DNA of 64,000 nucleotides from Lewinellaceae bacterium (lineage in GTDB: Bacteria; Bacteroidota; Bacteroidia; Chitinophagales; Saprospiraceae): assembly GCA_016713985.1 (NCBI GenBank), contig JADJOD010000050.1:62001-126000 (forward strand), given 5' to 3'. Shown piece by piece: positions 52,967-62,981 of the stretch; the stretch's first letter is position 1; the number at the start of each line of letters is the position of its first letter. The translations under genes and the position numbers were made by a program. Below the pieces are notes generated by a model, which had not been told where the DNA came from, made no database searches, and saw only the letters and a program-made list of their open reading frames with translations.

Positions 52967-53037
52967 AATGACGCCAATTTTCTTCCGAACATTTTGAAAA
53001 TGAATCATTTGTACGGAAAAAATTTCCGTCCTGCTAC
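52967..53037 (+). repeat. dispersed ~77-bp repeat, copy C
   Basis: Direct copy of the element at 10007-10083 with GGCAAAATTAATG, CTTCCGAACATTTTG and the terminal TTTCCGTCC, ending 27 bases before the ATG at 53064. Confidence 0.8.
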
Positions 53038-53063
53038 TTACCACCCAATAACCCATACAACAA

Positions 53064-54029
53064 ATGACGCTACTTGACAAAATATTGCCGGCCGACGACA
53101 CAAAACGGAAATGGGTTTCCATCGGGCTGACCCTTATTATTTCGGGGTTGCTCACCCTTTGGGGCATTTACGGAATCGGCCAGTACGGCATCGCCCTTTT
53201 TATTTTGACCCCGCTTTTTATGGGCGCCGGGCCGGCTATCCTGTACGGGCACAACAAACCCCTCAGCCGAAAACAGGCGTGGCAATCCGGCCTGCTGACC
53301 CTCGGCATTTTCAGCGCCGGGTTGCTGGTTTTTGCCATTGAAGGTATTATTTGTATCGCCATGGCGGCGCCCATCGGGGTTTTGCTGACCTGGCTGGGTA
53401 GTTTGATCGGTCATGCTATCGTCAGCAAGGCGCCCGGCGGATCGCCAACCACCCTGCTGATTTTAATTGCCGCGATTCCTGCCCTGGCGTTTATTGAAAA
53501 CGGTGAAGAACCGGCGCTGAGCTCCGTGACAACCGCCATAGAAATAAACGCCGGCCCGGAAACCGTCTGGAAAAATGTGGTGGAATTCCCGCCCTTGAAC
53601 GAACCCACGGAGTTTATTTTTAAAACGGGTATCGCCTATCCGGTCAACGCCGTCATCGAGGGAACGGGTGTGGGCGCCGTCAGGCACTGCAACTTCACCA
53701 CGGGCAGTTTTGTAGAGCCCGTCACCGTCTGGGACGAACCCCGGCTGCTGAAATTCGACGTGGTGCAGCAGCCCCTGCCCATGAAAGAACTGAGTTTCTG
53801 GGACATCGACGCGCCCCACCTGCACGATTATTTCGCGTCCAAATGCGGGCAATTCAAACTGACCCCTCTGGCCAACGGGCACACCCTTTTGGAAGGAACA
53901 ACCTGGTATTCGCACGACATCAAACCGGTTTTTTACTGGCAACTCTGGAGCCGCCACATCATCCATAAAATCCACGAACGGGTATTGACGCATATCAAAA
54001 CCAATGCGGAACATGAGCGGGGTCGGTGA
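53064..54029 (+). CDS. membrane protein with C-terminal SRPBCC-like domain
   Basis: This 321-residue protein has four or five hydrophobic helices in the first ~155 residues, then a soluble domain of about 150 residues that reads like an SRPBCC/polyketide-cyclase fold. It begins SVTTAIEINAGPETVWKNVVEFPPLNE, with the helix-grip start, and continues EPRLLKFDVVQQPLPMKEL and NGHTLLEGTTWYSHDI. Such domains bind hydrophobic ligands; the link to a membrane part suggests a role at the inner membrane, but no function is known. The ATG at 53064 lies 27 bases after a repeat. It stops 63 bases before the next fusion gene, so an operon is possible. Confidence 0.7.
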   Translation: MTLLDKILPADDTKRKWVSIGLTLIISGLLTLWGIYGIGQYGIALFILTPLFMGAGPAILYGHNKPLSRKQAWQSGLLTLGIFSAGLLVFAIEGIICIAMAAPIGVLLTWLGSLIGHAIVSKAPGGSPTTLLILIAAIPALAFIENGEEPALSSVTTAIEINAGPETVWKNVVEFPPLNEPTEFIFKTGIAYPVNAVIEGTGVGAVRHCNFTTGSFVEPVTVWDEPRLLKFDVVQQPLPMKELSFWDIDAPHLHDYFASKCGQFKLTPLANGHTLLEGTTWYSHDIKPVFYWQLWSRHIIHKIHERVLTHIKTNAEHERGR

Positions 54030-54092
54030 AGCGGTGTGGTTTTAAACCGGGGTATTGCAAACAGGATCAGGCCATTAAATTTTTATAAAATT

Positions 54093-56447
54093 ATGAAATT
54101 CAATAAATTACCACTCCTCTCCATCCTGTTCGTCCTCCTTTCCCGGATGGGTGCGGGCGCCCAAACGGCGGATGTATTTCCCAGAAGTATTCCGGAACTG
54201 GAAGGGGTGTCGTCCGAAGGTATCCTCCAGTTTCTGGAGGCCGCCGGAAAAAGCAAACACGAATTCCACAGTTTTATGTTTCTGCGCCACGGCAAGGTCA
54301 TCGCCGAAGGGTGGTGGAACCCGTACCGGGCGGATTTGCGGCATACGATGTACTCCGTGAGTAAAAGTTTTACGGCGACGGCCATCGGGTTTGCGGTGAG
54401 TGAAAAACGCCTCGATGTCAACGATAAAGTCATCTCCTTTTTTCCGGGCGACCTGCCGGAAACCGTCAGCCCCTATTTGGCGGAGCTGCGGGTAAGGGAT
54501 TTGCTCAGCATGTCGGCCGGACAGGAACCAGATCCCTCTTTTTCAATCGCCCCCAGAGACAGCAACTGGGTCCGCGCCTTCCTCGCCTGGCCCATCGTAC
54601 ACAAACCCGGCAGCAAATTTCTTTACAACTCCCTGTGTACGTATATGTTATCGGCCATCGTGCAAAAATTGACGGGTGAAAAACTGATCGATTACCTCCG
54701 GCCCAGGTTGTTCCAACCCTTAGGCATCGAAGAAATGGACTGGGAAATCGACCCGATGGGCATCAACGTGGGCGGCTGGGGCCTGCGGGTCAAAACGGAG
54801 GACATGGCCCGGTTCGGGCAGTTGTTTTTGCAAAAAGGCCGCTGGCAGGGCAAACAGGTGCTGCCGGCTGCTTGGGTGGAAGAAGCCTCCACCCTCAAAA
54901 TCGTGCAACACCCCGATCTTCCGCAGGCTAAAAAGGACTCCAGCGACTGGGAGCAGGGGTATTGTTACCAGATGTGGCGCTGCCGCAACAATGCCTACCG
55001 GGGCGACGGGGCGTTCGGCCAATATATCGTCGTAATGCCCGACCAGGATGCGGTGATCGTGATCACCAGCGAATCCCCGGATATGCAGGACGCGCTCAAT
55101 TTAGTCTGGAAACACCTGCTGCCCGCCATTCAAAAAGACCAATTACCCGCCAATAAAAAAGCGGCGGAGTCGCTGAAACAAAAACTCTCCGAACTGGCGC
55201 TGCCGCAGTATCCCATAAGTGCCGCTTCGCCGGTAGCCCGCGACATTTCGGGAAAAACCTTCACCCTGTCTCCGAATACAACGTACATACAACAGATGTC
55301 TTTTCAATTTATGGAGGACATCTGCCAGCTTACTTTAAAAATCGATACCGGCACCTATAACCTGATTTTTGCCGCCGGCAAATGGGTTTACGGTGAAACG
55401 GACAAACGCGGCCCCTCTCTGGTAGCCCGCGCCAAAGGGCATTTCGCCGGTTTGCCGGCCTCCGAAATAGCCGGAAGTTACCACTGGAAAGACGAAAAAA
55501 CCCTGGAACTGATGCTGCGGTATATCGAAAGCCCGCATACGGAAACGTTCACCTGCCGGTTTGACCGAAACAACATTTCGGTCGACTACCAATACAGTTT
55601 TAACAAACGCGACGTCCAGACATTTAAAGGTACGTGGTCACAAACCCCGGCAAAACCGGCCAGACTGATTGTACGGGGCGACGACATGGGCTTCTCGCAT
55701 TCCGGCAACGAAGCGCTTGTTCAGGCGTTTAAAAATGGCATGGAAACCTCCATCGAAGTCATCGTGCCGTCGCCCTGGTTTCCCGAAGCGGTCCGGTTGC
55801 TGGAACAAAACCCGGGGGTGGATGTCGGGGTTCACCTGGCGATTACCAGCGAATGGGACAACGTGAAATGGCGGCCCCTGAGCGATTGCCCGAGCCTGCG
55901 GGACCAAGACGGCTATTTTTACCCGATGGTTTTTCCCAACCCCAATTACCCCGGCCGTTCCATCGTGGAAAACAAATGGGTGATCGCGGATATAGAGAAG
56001 GAATTCCGGGCGCAAATAGAAATGGCGCTGAAAAAAATACCCCGTATCAGCCATATCTCCGCCCACATGGGTTGCGCCATGATCACCGAGGAAGTCAGGG
56101 CGATGACCAAAAAACTGGCTAAAGAATACGGCATCGACATTGACCCTGAGGATTATCACGTAAAACGAATGGGTTATGAAGGGCCCACGGAAACGGCCAA
56201 TGACAAAATTCAGAGTTTTGTCAATGCCTTGAAAACGCTGGAGCCCGGTCAGACTTATCTTTTTGTCGAACACCCCGGTCTGGACGACGCCGAGTTGCGG
56301 GCGATTCATCACATCGGGTACGACCAGGTAGCCAAAGACCGGCAGGGGGTTACCGATTTGTTCACCGACGAGACGGTCCGGGCTTTTATCCGAAAAAACG
56401 GCATACAACTGATTGATTATAAAGACTTACTGATAAAAAAGAAATAA
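54093..56447 (+). CDS. fusion: serine beta-lactamase-like hydrolase + YdjC/ChbG-type deacetylase
   Basis: This 784-residue secreted protein starts at the ATG of its signal peptide (54093). Residues ~30-370 are a beta-lactamase-family serine hydrolase: SxxK motif YSVSKSF and a YxN-like LYNSLCTY. Residues ~380-520 form a linker domain rich in beta structure. Residues ~525-784 are a YdjC/ChbG domain, the family that deacetylates chitooligosaccharides: RLIVRGDDMGFSHSGNEA holds the metal Asp pair, DVGVHLAITSEW and SHISAHMGC the metal His residues, and YLFVEHPGLDD the late conserved region. No frame break occurs. It may act on N-acetylated sugars or cell-wall fragments in the periplasm. Confidence 0.82.
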   Translation: MKFNKLPLLSILFVLLSRMGAGAQTADVFPRSIPELEGVSSEGILQFLEAAGKSKHEFHSFMFLRHGKVIAEGWWNPYRADLRHTMYSVSKSFTATAIGFAVSEKRLDVNDKVISFFPGDLPETVSPYLAELRVRDLLSMSAGQEPDPSFSIAPRDSNWVRAFLAWPIVHKPGSKFLYNSLCTYMLSAIVQKLTGEKLIDYLRPRLFQPLGIEEMDWEIDPMGINVGGWGLRVKTEDMARFGQLFLQKGRWQGKQVLPAAWVEEASTLKIVQHPDLPQAKKDSSDWEQGYCYQMWRCRNNAYRGDGAFGQYIVVMPDQDAVIVITSESPDMQDALNLVWKHLLPAIQKDQLPANKKAAESLKQKLSELALPQYPISAASPVARDISGKTFTLSPNTTYIQQMSFQFMEDICQLTLKIDTGTYNLIFAAGKWVYGETDKRGPSLVARAKGHFAGLPASEIAGSYHWKDEKTLELMLRYIESPHTETFTCRFDRNNISVDYQYSFNKRDVQTFKGTWSQTPAKPARLIVRGDDMGFSHSGNEALVQAFKNGMETSIEVIVPSPWFPEAVRLLEQNPGVDVGVHLAITSEWDNVKWRPLSDCPSLRDQDGYFYPMVFPNPNYPGRSIVENKWVIADIEKEFRAQIEMALKKIPRISHISAHMGCAMITEEVRAMTKKLAKEYGIDIDPEDYHVKRMGYEGPTETANDKIQSFVNALKTLEPGQTYLFVEHPGLDDAELRAIHHIGYDQVAKDRQGVTDLFTDETVRAFIRKNGIQLIDYKDLLIKKK

Positions 56448-56519
56448 CCTTGCGGGCGGCATCGGCGGCTTCTGTTCCCCGGCTTAAGCCTTGTTACAAC
56501 ACATTAAAAAACAAAACAA

Positions 56520-57287
56520 ATGACACTTATTCCGTACATCGGGGCGATCGCCTTTCTTCTTTTATCCGGGCTTCGTATCGCCCAGGAATACCAGCGGTCC
56601 GTCATATTCCGGCTTGGCCGCTTTCAGGGTATCAAAGGCCCCGGGCTTTACTGGATTATTCCTTTTATCGAGCGGCAGCAAAAAGTCGATATCCGGACAA
56701 AAACCGTCGATCTGGAGCGCCAGGAAACCATCACGAAAGACAGCGTGACCATTAAAGTGAACGCCGTGCTTTGGTTCAGAATAACGAATCCGGAGGATGC
56801 CATCATCAAGGTAGCCGACTACAATAAAGCGGTTTATCAATTTTCCGTTACCGCCCTGCGGAATATTATCGGGCAACACACCCTGGACGAGGTATTGAGA
56901 GAACGCGAGCAAATCAACGGAACACTTCAAAAAATTGTCGACGCCACCACCGAACCCTGGGGAATTAAAATTGAAATGGTGGAAATGAAAGATGTCGAGA
57001 TTCCGGAAGGTATGCAGCGGGCGATGGCGCGTGAGGCGGAGGCGATCCGGGAAAAAAGAGCCCGGATCGTGAAGGCGGAGGCGGAGCTGGATGCCTCCAT
57101 AAAACTGACCCAGGGCGCCAAAGAAATGGAAGGAAGCCCGGTTGCCCTGGAACTGAGGCGGATGCAAATGTTGTCCGAAATCGGCATCGACAACAATACC
57201 ACAACGATCATCCTGGTGCCGTCGGACTTTACCAATGCAGCAAAAAGTTTTACGGAACTGGTGGCTGCGAAGAAAAAAGAACAATAA
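56520..57287 (+). CDS. slipin-family SPFH/Band 7 protein
   Basis: This 255-residue protein has an N-terminal membrane segment (residues ~4-20) and an SPFH domain (about 20-190). Slipin marks are AQEYQRSVIFRLGRFQGIKG, PGLYWIIPFIERQQKVDIRT and ETITKDSVTIKVNAVLWFRI, with the coiled-coil AREAEAIREKRARIVKAEAE near 176-195. Such proteins form oligomers at membrane microdomains and often pair with an NfeD protease regulator; no NfeD gene is seen here. It is 72 bases after the deacetylase fusion on the same strand. The ATG at 56520 is well placed. Confidence 0.9.
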   Translation: MTLIPYIGAIAFLLLSGLRIAQEYQRSVIFRLGRFQGIKGPGLYWIIPFIERQQKVDIRTKTVDLERQETITKDSVTIKVNAVLWFRITNPEDAIIKVADYNKAVYQFSVTALRNIIGQHTLDEVLREREQINGTLQKIVDATTEPWGIKIEMVEMKDVEIPEGMQRAMAREAEAIREKRARIVKAEAELDASIKLTQGAKEMEGSPVALELRRMQMLSEIGIDNNTTTIILVPSDFTNAAKSFTELVAAKKKEQ

Positions 57288-57494
57288 GAGCCTATCCGTA
57301 ATTCCATCCCTTTCGCAACCGGTGAGTCCGGTTCGCGGGCCATTTGTCGAAAAAAACATTCCCTTCCGGCGCGTCCGCTATAATTTTCGATTGTTCACCA
57401 TCCAAACTGTGTTCGGGTGAATGGCGCCGGTATATATTCCCGTGTTGTTTTTTTACCGGAATTCATTCGAACGAATATTCATAATAATCTCGCT

Positions 57495-59924
57495 ATGAAG
57501 ATATTAACACTCATTTCTTTAATCCTGATCACCCATTGCATATATGCCCAGACCGCTGTTGTGCGGGGGGTGCTTCAAGGGCCCGAGGGGGAAGCCATTG
57601 CCTATGCCAACGTGGCGTTGTTTAATGCCGCCGACAGCAGTTTGTATAAAGTCGGCGCCAGCAACGACGCCGGTATTTTTGAGATGCCGGGACTGGGCGC
57701 CGGAAATTATTTTCTGAAAGCCGTTTACCTGGGTTTGAATGACCTGCAACGTGGCGATATTGCCCTGGCAGAAGGCCGGCAACTGGATTTGGGGGTGCTG
57801 AATTTTACCGCCAAAACGATCGCGCTGGAAGAAGCGACCGTCAGCGCTACCCGGGCACTCGTGGAGATCAAACCGGACCGCACCATTTTTAACGTGACTG
57901 GCACCATCAACAGTGTGGGCTCAGATGCCATTTCGCTGTTGCGCAAAGCGCCGGGTGTGACGGTGGATAACAACGACAATATCAGCGTGTTGGGTCGCGC
58001 GGGGGTTCTTTTGTACGTGGACGGAAAACGCCTGCCGCTTACCGGCCAGGACCTGACCAATTACCTGCAAAACCTGACCGCCGAACAAATTGACCGGATT
58101 GAGATCATCACCAACCCGGGCGCCAGGTACGAAGCGGAGGGCAACGCCGGGATCATCGACATCCGGCTGAAAAAGGACAAAAATCTGGGCGCCAACGGCT
58201 CCGTAAACGCTACGTTCAACCAGGGCCGTTACCACCGCGCCAACCTCAACGGTAGCGGCAATTACCGCAACAAACGATTCAATACCTTTGGAACAATGGG
58301 CGTGAACGGCGGCCGCGGGTTCAATGACATGGCATTTCTGAGCTACCAGAACGGCCTGGTGCAGGATGAAATAAACAACAACCGCAACGACGGGATTTAT
58401 TACAACTATCGCGCAGGCGCTGATTTTTTTCTGGCGCAAAAACACACCCTCGGTTTTTTGGCTTCCGGAGGCATCAATCATTACGAAAGAACTTCCTACA
58501 ACCGCATTACCCTCGCGCAGGAGACTACACCGGCAGACATCGACAGCATCCTGGTAGCCCACAACCTGGCGGATAACAACAGAAACCAGCAAACCTACAA
58601 CCTCAACTACCGGTTTGACAACAACAAAGGCCGAAGCTTTAACGTGGACCTCGATTACGGCAACTACCGGAACAAAAGCAAACGGTACCAGCCCAACCGC
58701 TACTACGATGCAAGCGAACAGGTGCTGCTTACGGAGGTTATCAACCGCTTCGATACACCTACCGATATAGACATTTCGACCCTGCAACTTGATTATGAGG
58801 ATGAATTGTGGGGCGGCAAACTGGGTTTGGGTTCGAAACTAAGTCGCGTCGTTTCCGACAATACCTTCCTGTATTACGATGAGTTGGGCGGCGTTTCCAT
58901 ACTTAACGACACCTTTTCCAATTATTTTAAATACAATGAAAAGGTGTACGCCGGTTACATGAGTTATAGCCGGGGTTTGGGCAAAAAATGGAATTTTTCG
59001 GCGGGATTGCGGGCCGAAAAAACCGACGCTACCGGCGATTTGAAGGCCTTTTTGCCGGAATTGCAGGAAGATCCGGTTATGTTGAATTACCTGAGCTGGT
59101 TTCCCAGCCTGGGCCTCACCTGGGAGCCCGCCCCGAAACATAACCTCGCGCTGAATGCCGGCAGGCGGATCAACCGCCCGGATTACAACGTTTTAAACCC
59201 TTTTAACAACCGGATCAGCGAACTTTCCTACGAAAAGGGGAATCCGTTCCTGCAACCGGAAATCGTGAACAACATAGAACTTGGCTACACCCTTGCCTAC
59301 CGCTATAATTTCAAACTGGCATACAGCCGCACCACAGACCAGATCACCCGCCTGATTGCGCCGGATACCGTGGACTCCCGGGCCGGTTTTATCACCTGGG
59401 CCAACCTGGCGGACCAGAAGGTTTTTAGTTTCAACATCAGCGCCCCGGTACAAATATTCAAAAGCTGGAACGCTTATTTCAACATCAGCGCCTCGCACAT
59501 CAACAACCAGGCGGATTACGGCGACGGCGCCGTGGTGGACGTGCAAGCTTTCACGTACAACATCTACCAACAACACACCTTCGACCTTCCCTTTGGTTTT
59601 AAAGGCGAGGTTTCCGGCTATTTTTCGGGCCCCGGCGTATGGGGCGGCGTGTTTATTTACGAATCGAGCTGGAGCCTCGACCTGGGCCTTCAGCGCAAGT
59701 TTTTGAATGACCGGCTCAACGTGCGGCTCAGCGTCAACGACCTTTTTTATGAACAGGGCTGGGATGGCGTCTCCAGTTTCAACGGCCTGGTTTCTTCCGG
59801 GTATGGCCGTTGGGACAGCCGGCGGGCCAGCCTGAGCCTGGGTTATCGTTTCGGCAATGAACAGGTGAAATCGCGCAAACGCAGCACGGGTATTGAAGCC
59901 GAAGCAGGGCGGGTAGGCGAATAA
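57495..59924 (+). CDS. outer-membrane beta-barrel receptor with CarboxypepD-reg-like domain
   Basis: This 809-residue outer-membrane protein has a signal peptide (to IYAQ), a CarboxypepD_reg-like domain (about 20-115), a plug-like domain with ISLLRKAPGVTVDNNDNISV, GVLLYVDGKRLPLTG and RIEIITNPGARYEAEG, and a long beta barrel of the OMP_b-brl_3 family. These resemble TonB-dependent receptors but the substrate is unknown; no SusD partner follows. The barrel runs to LSLGYRFGNEQ, with a charged tail after it. The ATG at 57495 fits the signal peptide. A 207-base gap from slipin suggests its own promoter. Confidence 0.85.
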   Translation: MKILTLISLILITHCIYAQTAVVRGVLQGPEGEAIAYANVALFNAADSSLYKVGASNDAGIFEMPGLGAGNYFLKAVYLGLNDLQRGDIALAEGRQLDLGVLNFTAKTIALEEATVSATRALVEIKPDRTIFNVTGTINSVGSDAISLLRKAPGVTVDNNDNISVLGRAGVLLYVDGKRLPLTGQDLTNYLQNLTAEQIDRIEIITNPGARYEAEGNAGIIDIRLKKDKNLGANGSVNATFNQGRYHRANLNGSGNYRNKRFNTFGTMGVNGGRGFNDMAFLSYQNGLVQDEINNNRNDGIYYNYRAGADFFLAQKHTLGFLASGGINHYERTSYNRITLAQETTPADIDSILVAHNLADNNRNQQTYNLNYRFDNNKGRSFNVDLDYGNYRNKSKRYQPNRYYDASEQVLLTEVINRFDTPTDIDISTLQLDYEDELWGGKLGLGSKLSRVVSDNTFLYYDELGGVSILNDTFSNYFKYNEKVYAGYMSYSRGLGKKWNFSAGLRAEKTDATGDLKAFLPELQEDPVMLNYLSWFPSLGLTWEPAPKHNLALNAGRRINRPDYNVLNPFNNRISELSYEKGNPFLQPEIVNNIELGYTLAYRYNFKLAYSRTTDQITRLIAPDTVDSRAGFITWANLADQKVFSFNISAPVQIFKSWNAYFNISASHINNQADYGDGAVVDVQAFTYNIYQQHTFDLPFGFKGEVSGYFSGPGVWGGVFIYESSWSLDLGLQRKFLNDRLNVRLSVNDLFYEQGWDGVSSFNGLVSSGYGRWDSRRASLSLGYRFGNEQVKSRKRSTGIEAEAGRVGE

Positions 59925-59950
59925 CGCTCCGTGCCCTGCGCGCCAAAAAA

Positions 59951-59979
59951 AGTCGGGACGGACAAGGTGCCGCCCCGAC
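59951..59979. terminator. hairpin between convergent genes
   Basis: GTCGGGACGG (59952-59961) pairs with CCGCCCCGAC (59970-59979) with one mismatch. It is preceded by a run of seven A that would be a T run on the minus strand. Likely terminator for the minus-strand gene. Confidence 0.45.
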
Positions 59980-60012
59980 CGCACTGTTCGGGTTGAGTCT
60001 GACTTTTGGTTT

Positions 60013-62796
60013 TTATTTCACCCATATTTTGCCCGAAAACGACGCTCCGTTCCCGGTGGTGATCCTGAAAAAGTACATGCCCTGCGGCAATGTCGCCCGT
60101 TCAAGCCGGAAGACTTTTCCGGAAAAATTACGGCTCGCCACAAGTTTGCCCTGCCCGTCGGTCAGCTGGAATTGCCTGTTTTCACCGTCCTCCTGCAGCT
60201 CGAAAAAGACCGCTTCGGTAGCCGGATTGGGGTAAACCAGCAATTTGCCGGCGCCCGCTCCGGGGTTGTCCGTATCCACCAGTATGAAGTTTTCACCCAC
60301 CGTGTGCCAGGTAGTATTGGTGATCACGGGGTCGTTAAAGTCGAAATAAATGGCCGTGCGGTTGTTGATCACGGTGCCGGGTGGGTTATCGGGTTGTTGC
60401 GAGACGCGGAATTTGACAAAACCGTGCGAAGCCGCTTCGTTGACATTGCTGTCGGGCAACAGGATGTTGTCAAACCGGAACCGCAGCACATTGCCGTTCA
60501 GCACATCAAAATCGTAAGTATGGCTGGATGCACCGGCGCGCACCTTCTGGGGGTCCAGGTATTGCGACAAGGTATCGAGCAACACGACGTTGAAGGCGGT
60601 GTCCGTGCCGGTATTCTGAAACCGGATCTGGTATTCGATATCCGTATTTTTCCGGATAAAGTGCTCATCGTCATAACCTTCCGGGAATGCCTGCTTGTCG
60701 TTGGGATCGTAGGAAGAAGTATTTTCCGTGCAGTCGATCGAACTGAACGGGTCGGGATCGCTGAGCGGGAAGATATTGACTAAGCCGGGGGTATTTAACC
60801 CGCCGCAACCTTCCACCACCGTGGCCACGATGCCGCCCCAGGGGTGCCCGGGCTCCTGCGGCGTTTCCAAACGCCAGGTCGCGCCATTGGACGGCTCACT
60901 CACGGAAAGGGTGTTTCCGGCAGCAAGCTGGTACGGTGTCGATTTGGCCATGATCAGGTCTTCCGTAACCACAAATTCCAGGGGATTGGCCATTGCGCCC
61001 CCGCCGATGTTTTTGATCTGCAGGCGCACCGAATCGCCGTCGCAATAACCACTTGCACGCAGGTCGGCTCCCGACCAGGGCAAGGGCGGCGGGCAGTCAT
61101 CTGTCGGGTAAATGTGCGCTTCCGTGCAATGCGTCAACCCGGGCGGCGCATCACAATCGAGCATAAAGTCAATCCTGAATTGTCCGCAACTTCCCGGAGT
61201 GAGGTCTCCCGTTTCGAAACGGTAGGTATTCCCGCTCAGCAGGGCGCCGGGTAACGTTGCAGAAGTGAACTGGACAAAGGAATCCAATGCCACATCAATA
61301 TAGGTGTCGTCAATCGTCTGATCGCTGTAGTTGCAGTAGTTGACCCAATACGCGCCTGCAAAACACGGGCGCAGGCGCAATGTGGCAATATCGACGGTGA
61401 GCAACGCGCAACTGCTGTTGAGCGGAACGGCAATGTTTTGCACGACGGGAGGCCCTGCTTCGATACCTGCCATGTACGTCGACGGGCAATTGCCGCCGTA
61501 GTTATACGGCACGTCGAGGCCGATTTCAACCAGGCTGTCTGCGGTACAGATGAGCAATTCATAACCACCCGAGTCGTCGGTGAAAGTGGTATAAACATTA
61601 CCGGTGACCTGGCCGATGGCTTTTATTTTAAAATCCTCCAGTCCGGGTTCGCCGGCGTCGAGTGTGCAGTTTTGCTGGGTATCGAGGTGAACGGTACCCC
61701 GGAGTATCCTGCTGTTGAACAACAACTGCTGATAATACAAGGCTGAAGGCCGGAGCATCAATACCTGTGTGGGAACGTTGTTTTCATACAACCAGATGCT
61801 GTCTCCCAGCGCAATAATATCATAGGGGTCGCCGGTAATTCCGTCGTTGTTCAGGTCGAGTGCCGGCAGAGTATCTTCAAGGAATACACCTCCGGGTGTG
61901 TAAAGCCAGTCGATAAAGAACCACTCCCGTTCCACTTTTGCGGCTCCGCCGCCACAAATCGCAGGATCATCCGTGTCTATAGGGTCTTCCAGTATCTGGC
62001 TGAAGCCGCCGTCAAGCGTCATGGAATCTGTCGCGGTCTGGCCGGGATACTTCCATGCCGGCACATGGATGATAAATGTAGTCAAAATGGTGATGTTTTG
62101 CACGGCCTCACCCGTATTGCCGGAGCCGTCCGTGGCAAAAAACTTGCGCTGCAACTTTTTGGGGGTACCGTCAAAATTGGCAAACATATAATACGACTCC
62201 TGCAGGGTGATGTTGCTGCTGTCGCAATCGTCCGTATAGGTAGCCGATCCGAAGGCGGCAATAATTTTCGGATGATCGGCGGGGTCAAGGATGTCGATAT
62301 CCAGGGCGGCGTATGCGGTGCTTGAAACGGTCATGTCGGGCGGCGCCACACACGCGGGAGGCACCACGTCCTGCAGGCAGTTGCCGGAAGAAATCCAGAT
62401 ATACTGCACGGCTTCGCCGGTGTTGCCCGCGGCATCCGTAGCAAAAAACCGGCGTTGTAATTTATAAGGCGACGAAACCGGCCCGAACAGGTAAAAAGAC
62501 TCCTGCACGGTGCTGTTGCCGTCGTCGCAGTTGTCCCAGTGCGTCAGTGTGCCGAACGCGGCATAAATTTTTGGCAACTCGTCGGGCAGGTTGGAGATGT
62601 CAATATCCAGAGAATCCCAGACCGTACTGGTGATGGTGACGTCGGCGGGAGCAGTGCATACGGGTGCTACGAGGTCGGGATTGCACTGCGCGGACAGTTC
62701 CTGCGTGGGCAGGAGCCATGCCGTTAGCCAGCACAGCAGTATGGCCAGGGGACGTACCATACTTTTCGATTTGGAGAAAAAGGCAGTTTTTTTCAT
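60013..62796 (-). CDS. large secreted T9SS protein with DUF11/DUF7619-like repeat
   Basis: This 927-residue surface protein has a signal peptide (to LSAQ), two similar N-terminal segments (each with a CTAPADVTITSTVWDSLDID-like opening, an AAFGTLTHWDNCDD core and RRFFATDAAGNTGEAVQ, resembling HYR-type modules), a middle SdrD-like region (LDTQQNCTLDAGEPGLEDFK, then a Tyr/Asp-rich carboxypeptidase-like fold), and a long DUF11/DUF7619-like stretch (SSYDPNDKQAFPEG, YQIRFQNTGTDTAFNVVLLD). A T9SS type A sorting domain ends it (LLVYPNPATEAVFFEL to ASFSGKIWVK). It is probably an adhesin or structural surface protein. The ATG at 62796 fits the signal. Confidence 0.85.
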   Translation of the reverse strand: MKKTAFFSKSKSMVRPLAILLCWLTAWLLPTQELSAQCNPDLVAPVCTAPADVTITSTVWDSLDIDISNLPDELPKIYAAFGTLTHWDNCDDGNSTVQESFYLFGPVSSPYKLQRRFFATDAAGNTGEAVQYIWISSGNCLQDVVPPACVAPPDMTVSSTAYAALDIDILDPADHPKIIAAFGSATYTDDCDSSNITLQESYYMFANFDGTPKKLQRKFFATDGSGNTGEAVQNITILTTFIIHVPAWKYPGQTATDSMTLDGGFSQILEDPIDTDDPAICGGGAAKVEREWFFIDWLYTPGGVFLEDTLPALDLNNDGITGDPYDIIALGDSIWLYENNVPTQVLMLRPSALYYQQLLFNSRILRGTVHLDTQQNCTLDAGEPGLEDFKIKAIGQVTGNVYTTFTDDSGGYELLICTADSLVEIGLDVPYNYGGNCPSTYMAGIEAGPPVVQNIAVPLNSSCALLTVDIATLRLRPCFAGAYWVNYCNYSDQTIDDTYIDVALDSFVQFTSATLPGALLSGNTYRFETGDLTPGSCGQFRIDFMLDCDAPPGLTHCTEAHIYPTDDCPPPLPWSGADLRASGYCDGDSVRLQIKNIGGGAMANPLEFVVTEDLIMAKSTPYQLAAGNTLSVSEPSNGATWRLETPQEPGHPWGGIVATVVEGCGGLNTPGLVNIFPLSDPDPFSSIDCTENTSSYDPNDKQAFPEGYDDEHFIRKNTDIEYQIRFQNTGTDTAFNVVLLDTLSQYLDPQKVRAGASSHTYDFDVLNGNVLRFRFDNILLPDSNVNEAASHGFVKFRVSQQPDNPPGTVINNRTAIYFDFNDPVITNTTWHTVGENFILVDTDNPGAGAGKLLVYPNPATEAVFFELQEDGENRQFQLTDGQGKLVASRNFSGKVFRLERATLPQGMYFFRITTGNGASFSGKIWVK

Positions 62797-62981
62797 AAGA
62801 TATTAATTCGTTGATACTGTTTGAAACAAGATTGTTGCGCACACAAAATCACGTTGCAAAAGTGCGCGGGCATTGTCTGTCAGCCAAAATCAAAAATTTA
62901 CAAAAATTGAATTTACTTTTGCATTTTAATGTTATAATTAATTGATAATTAGATTATTATTATTCAAATAATTGAATAAAT

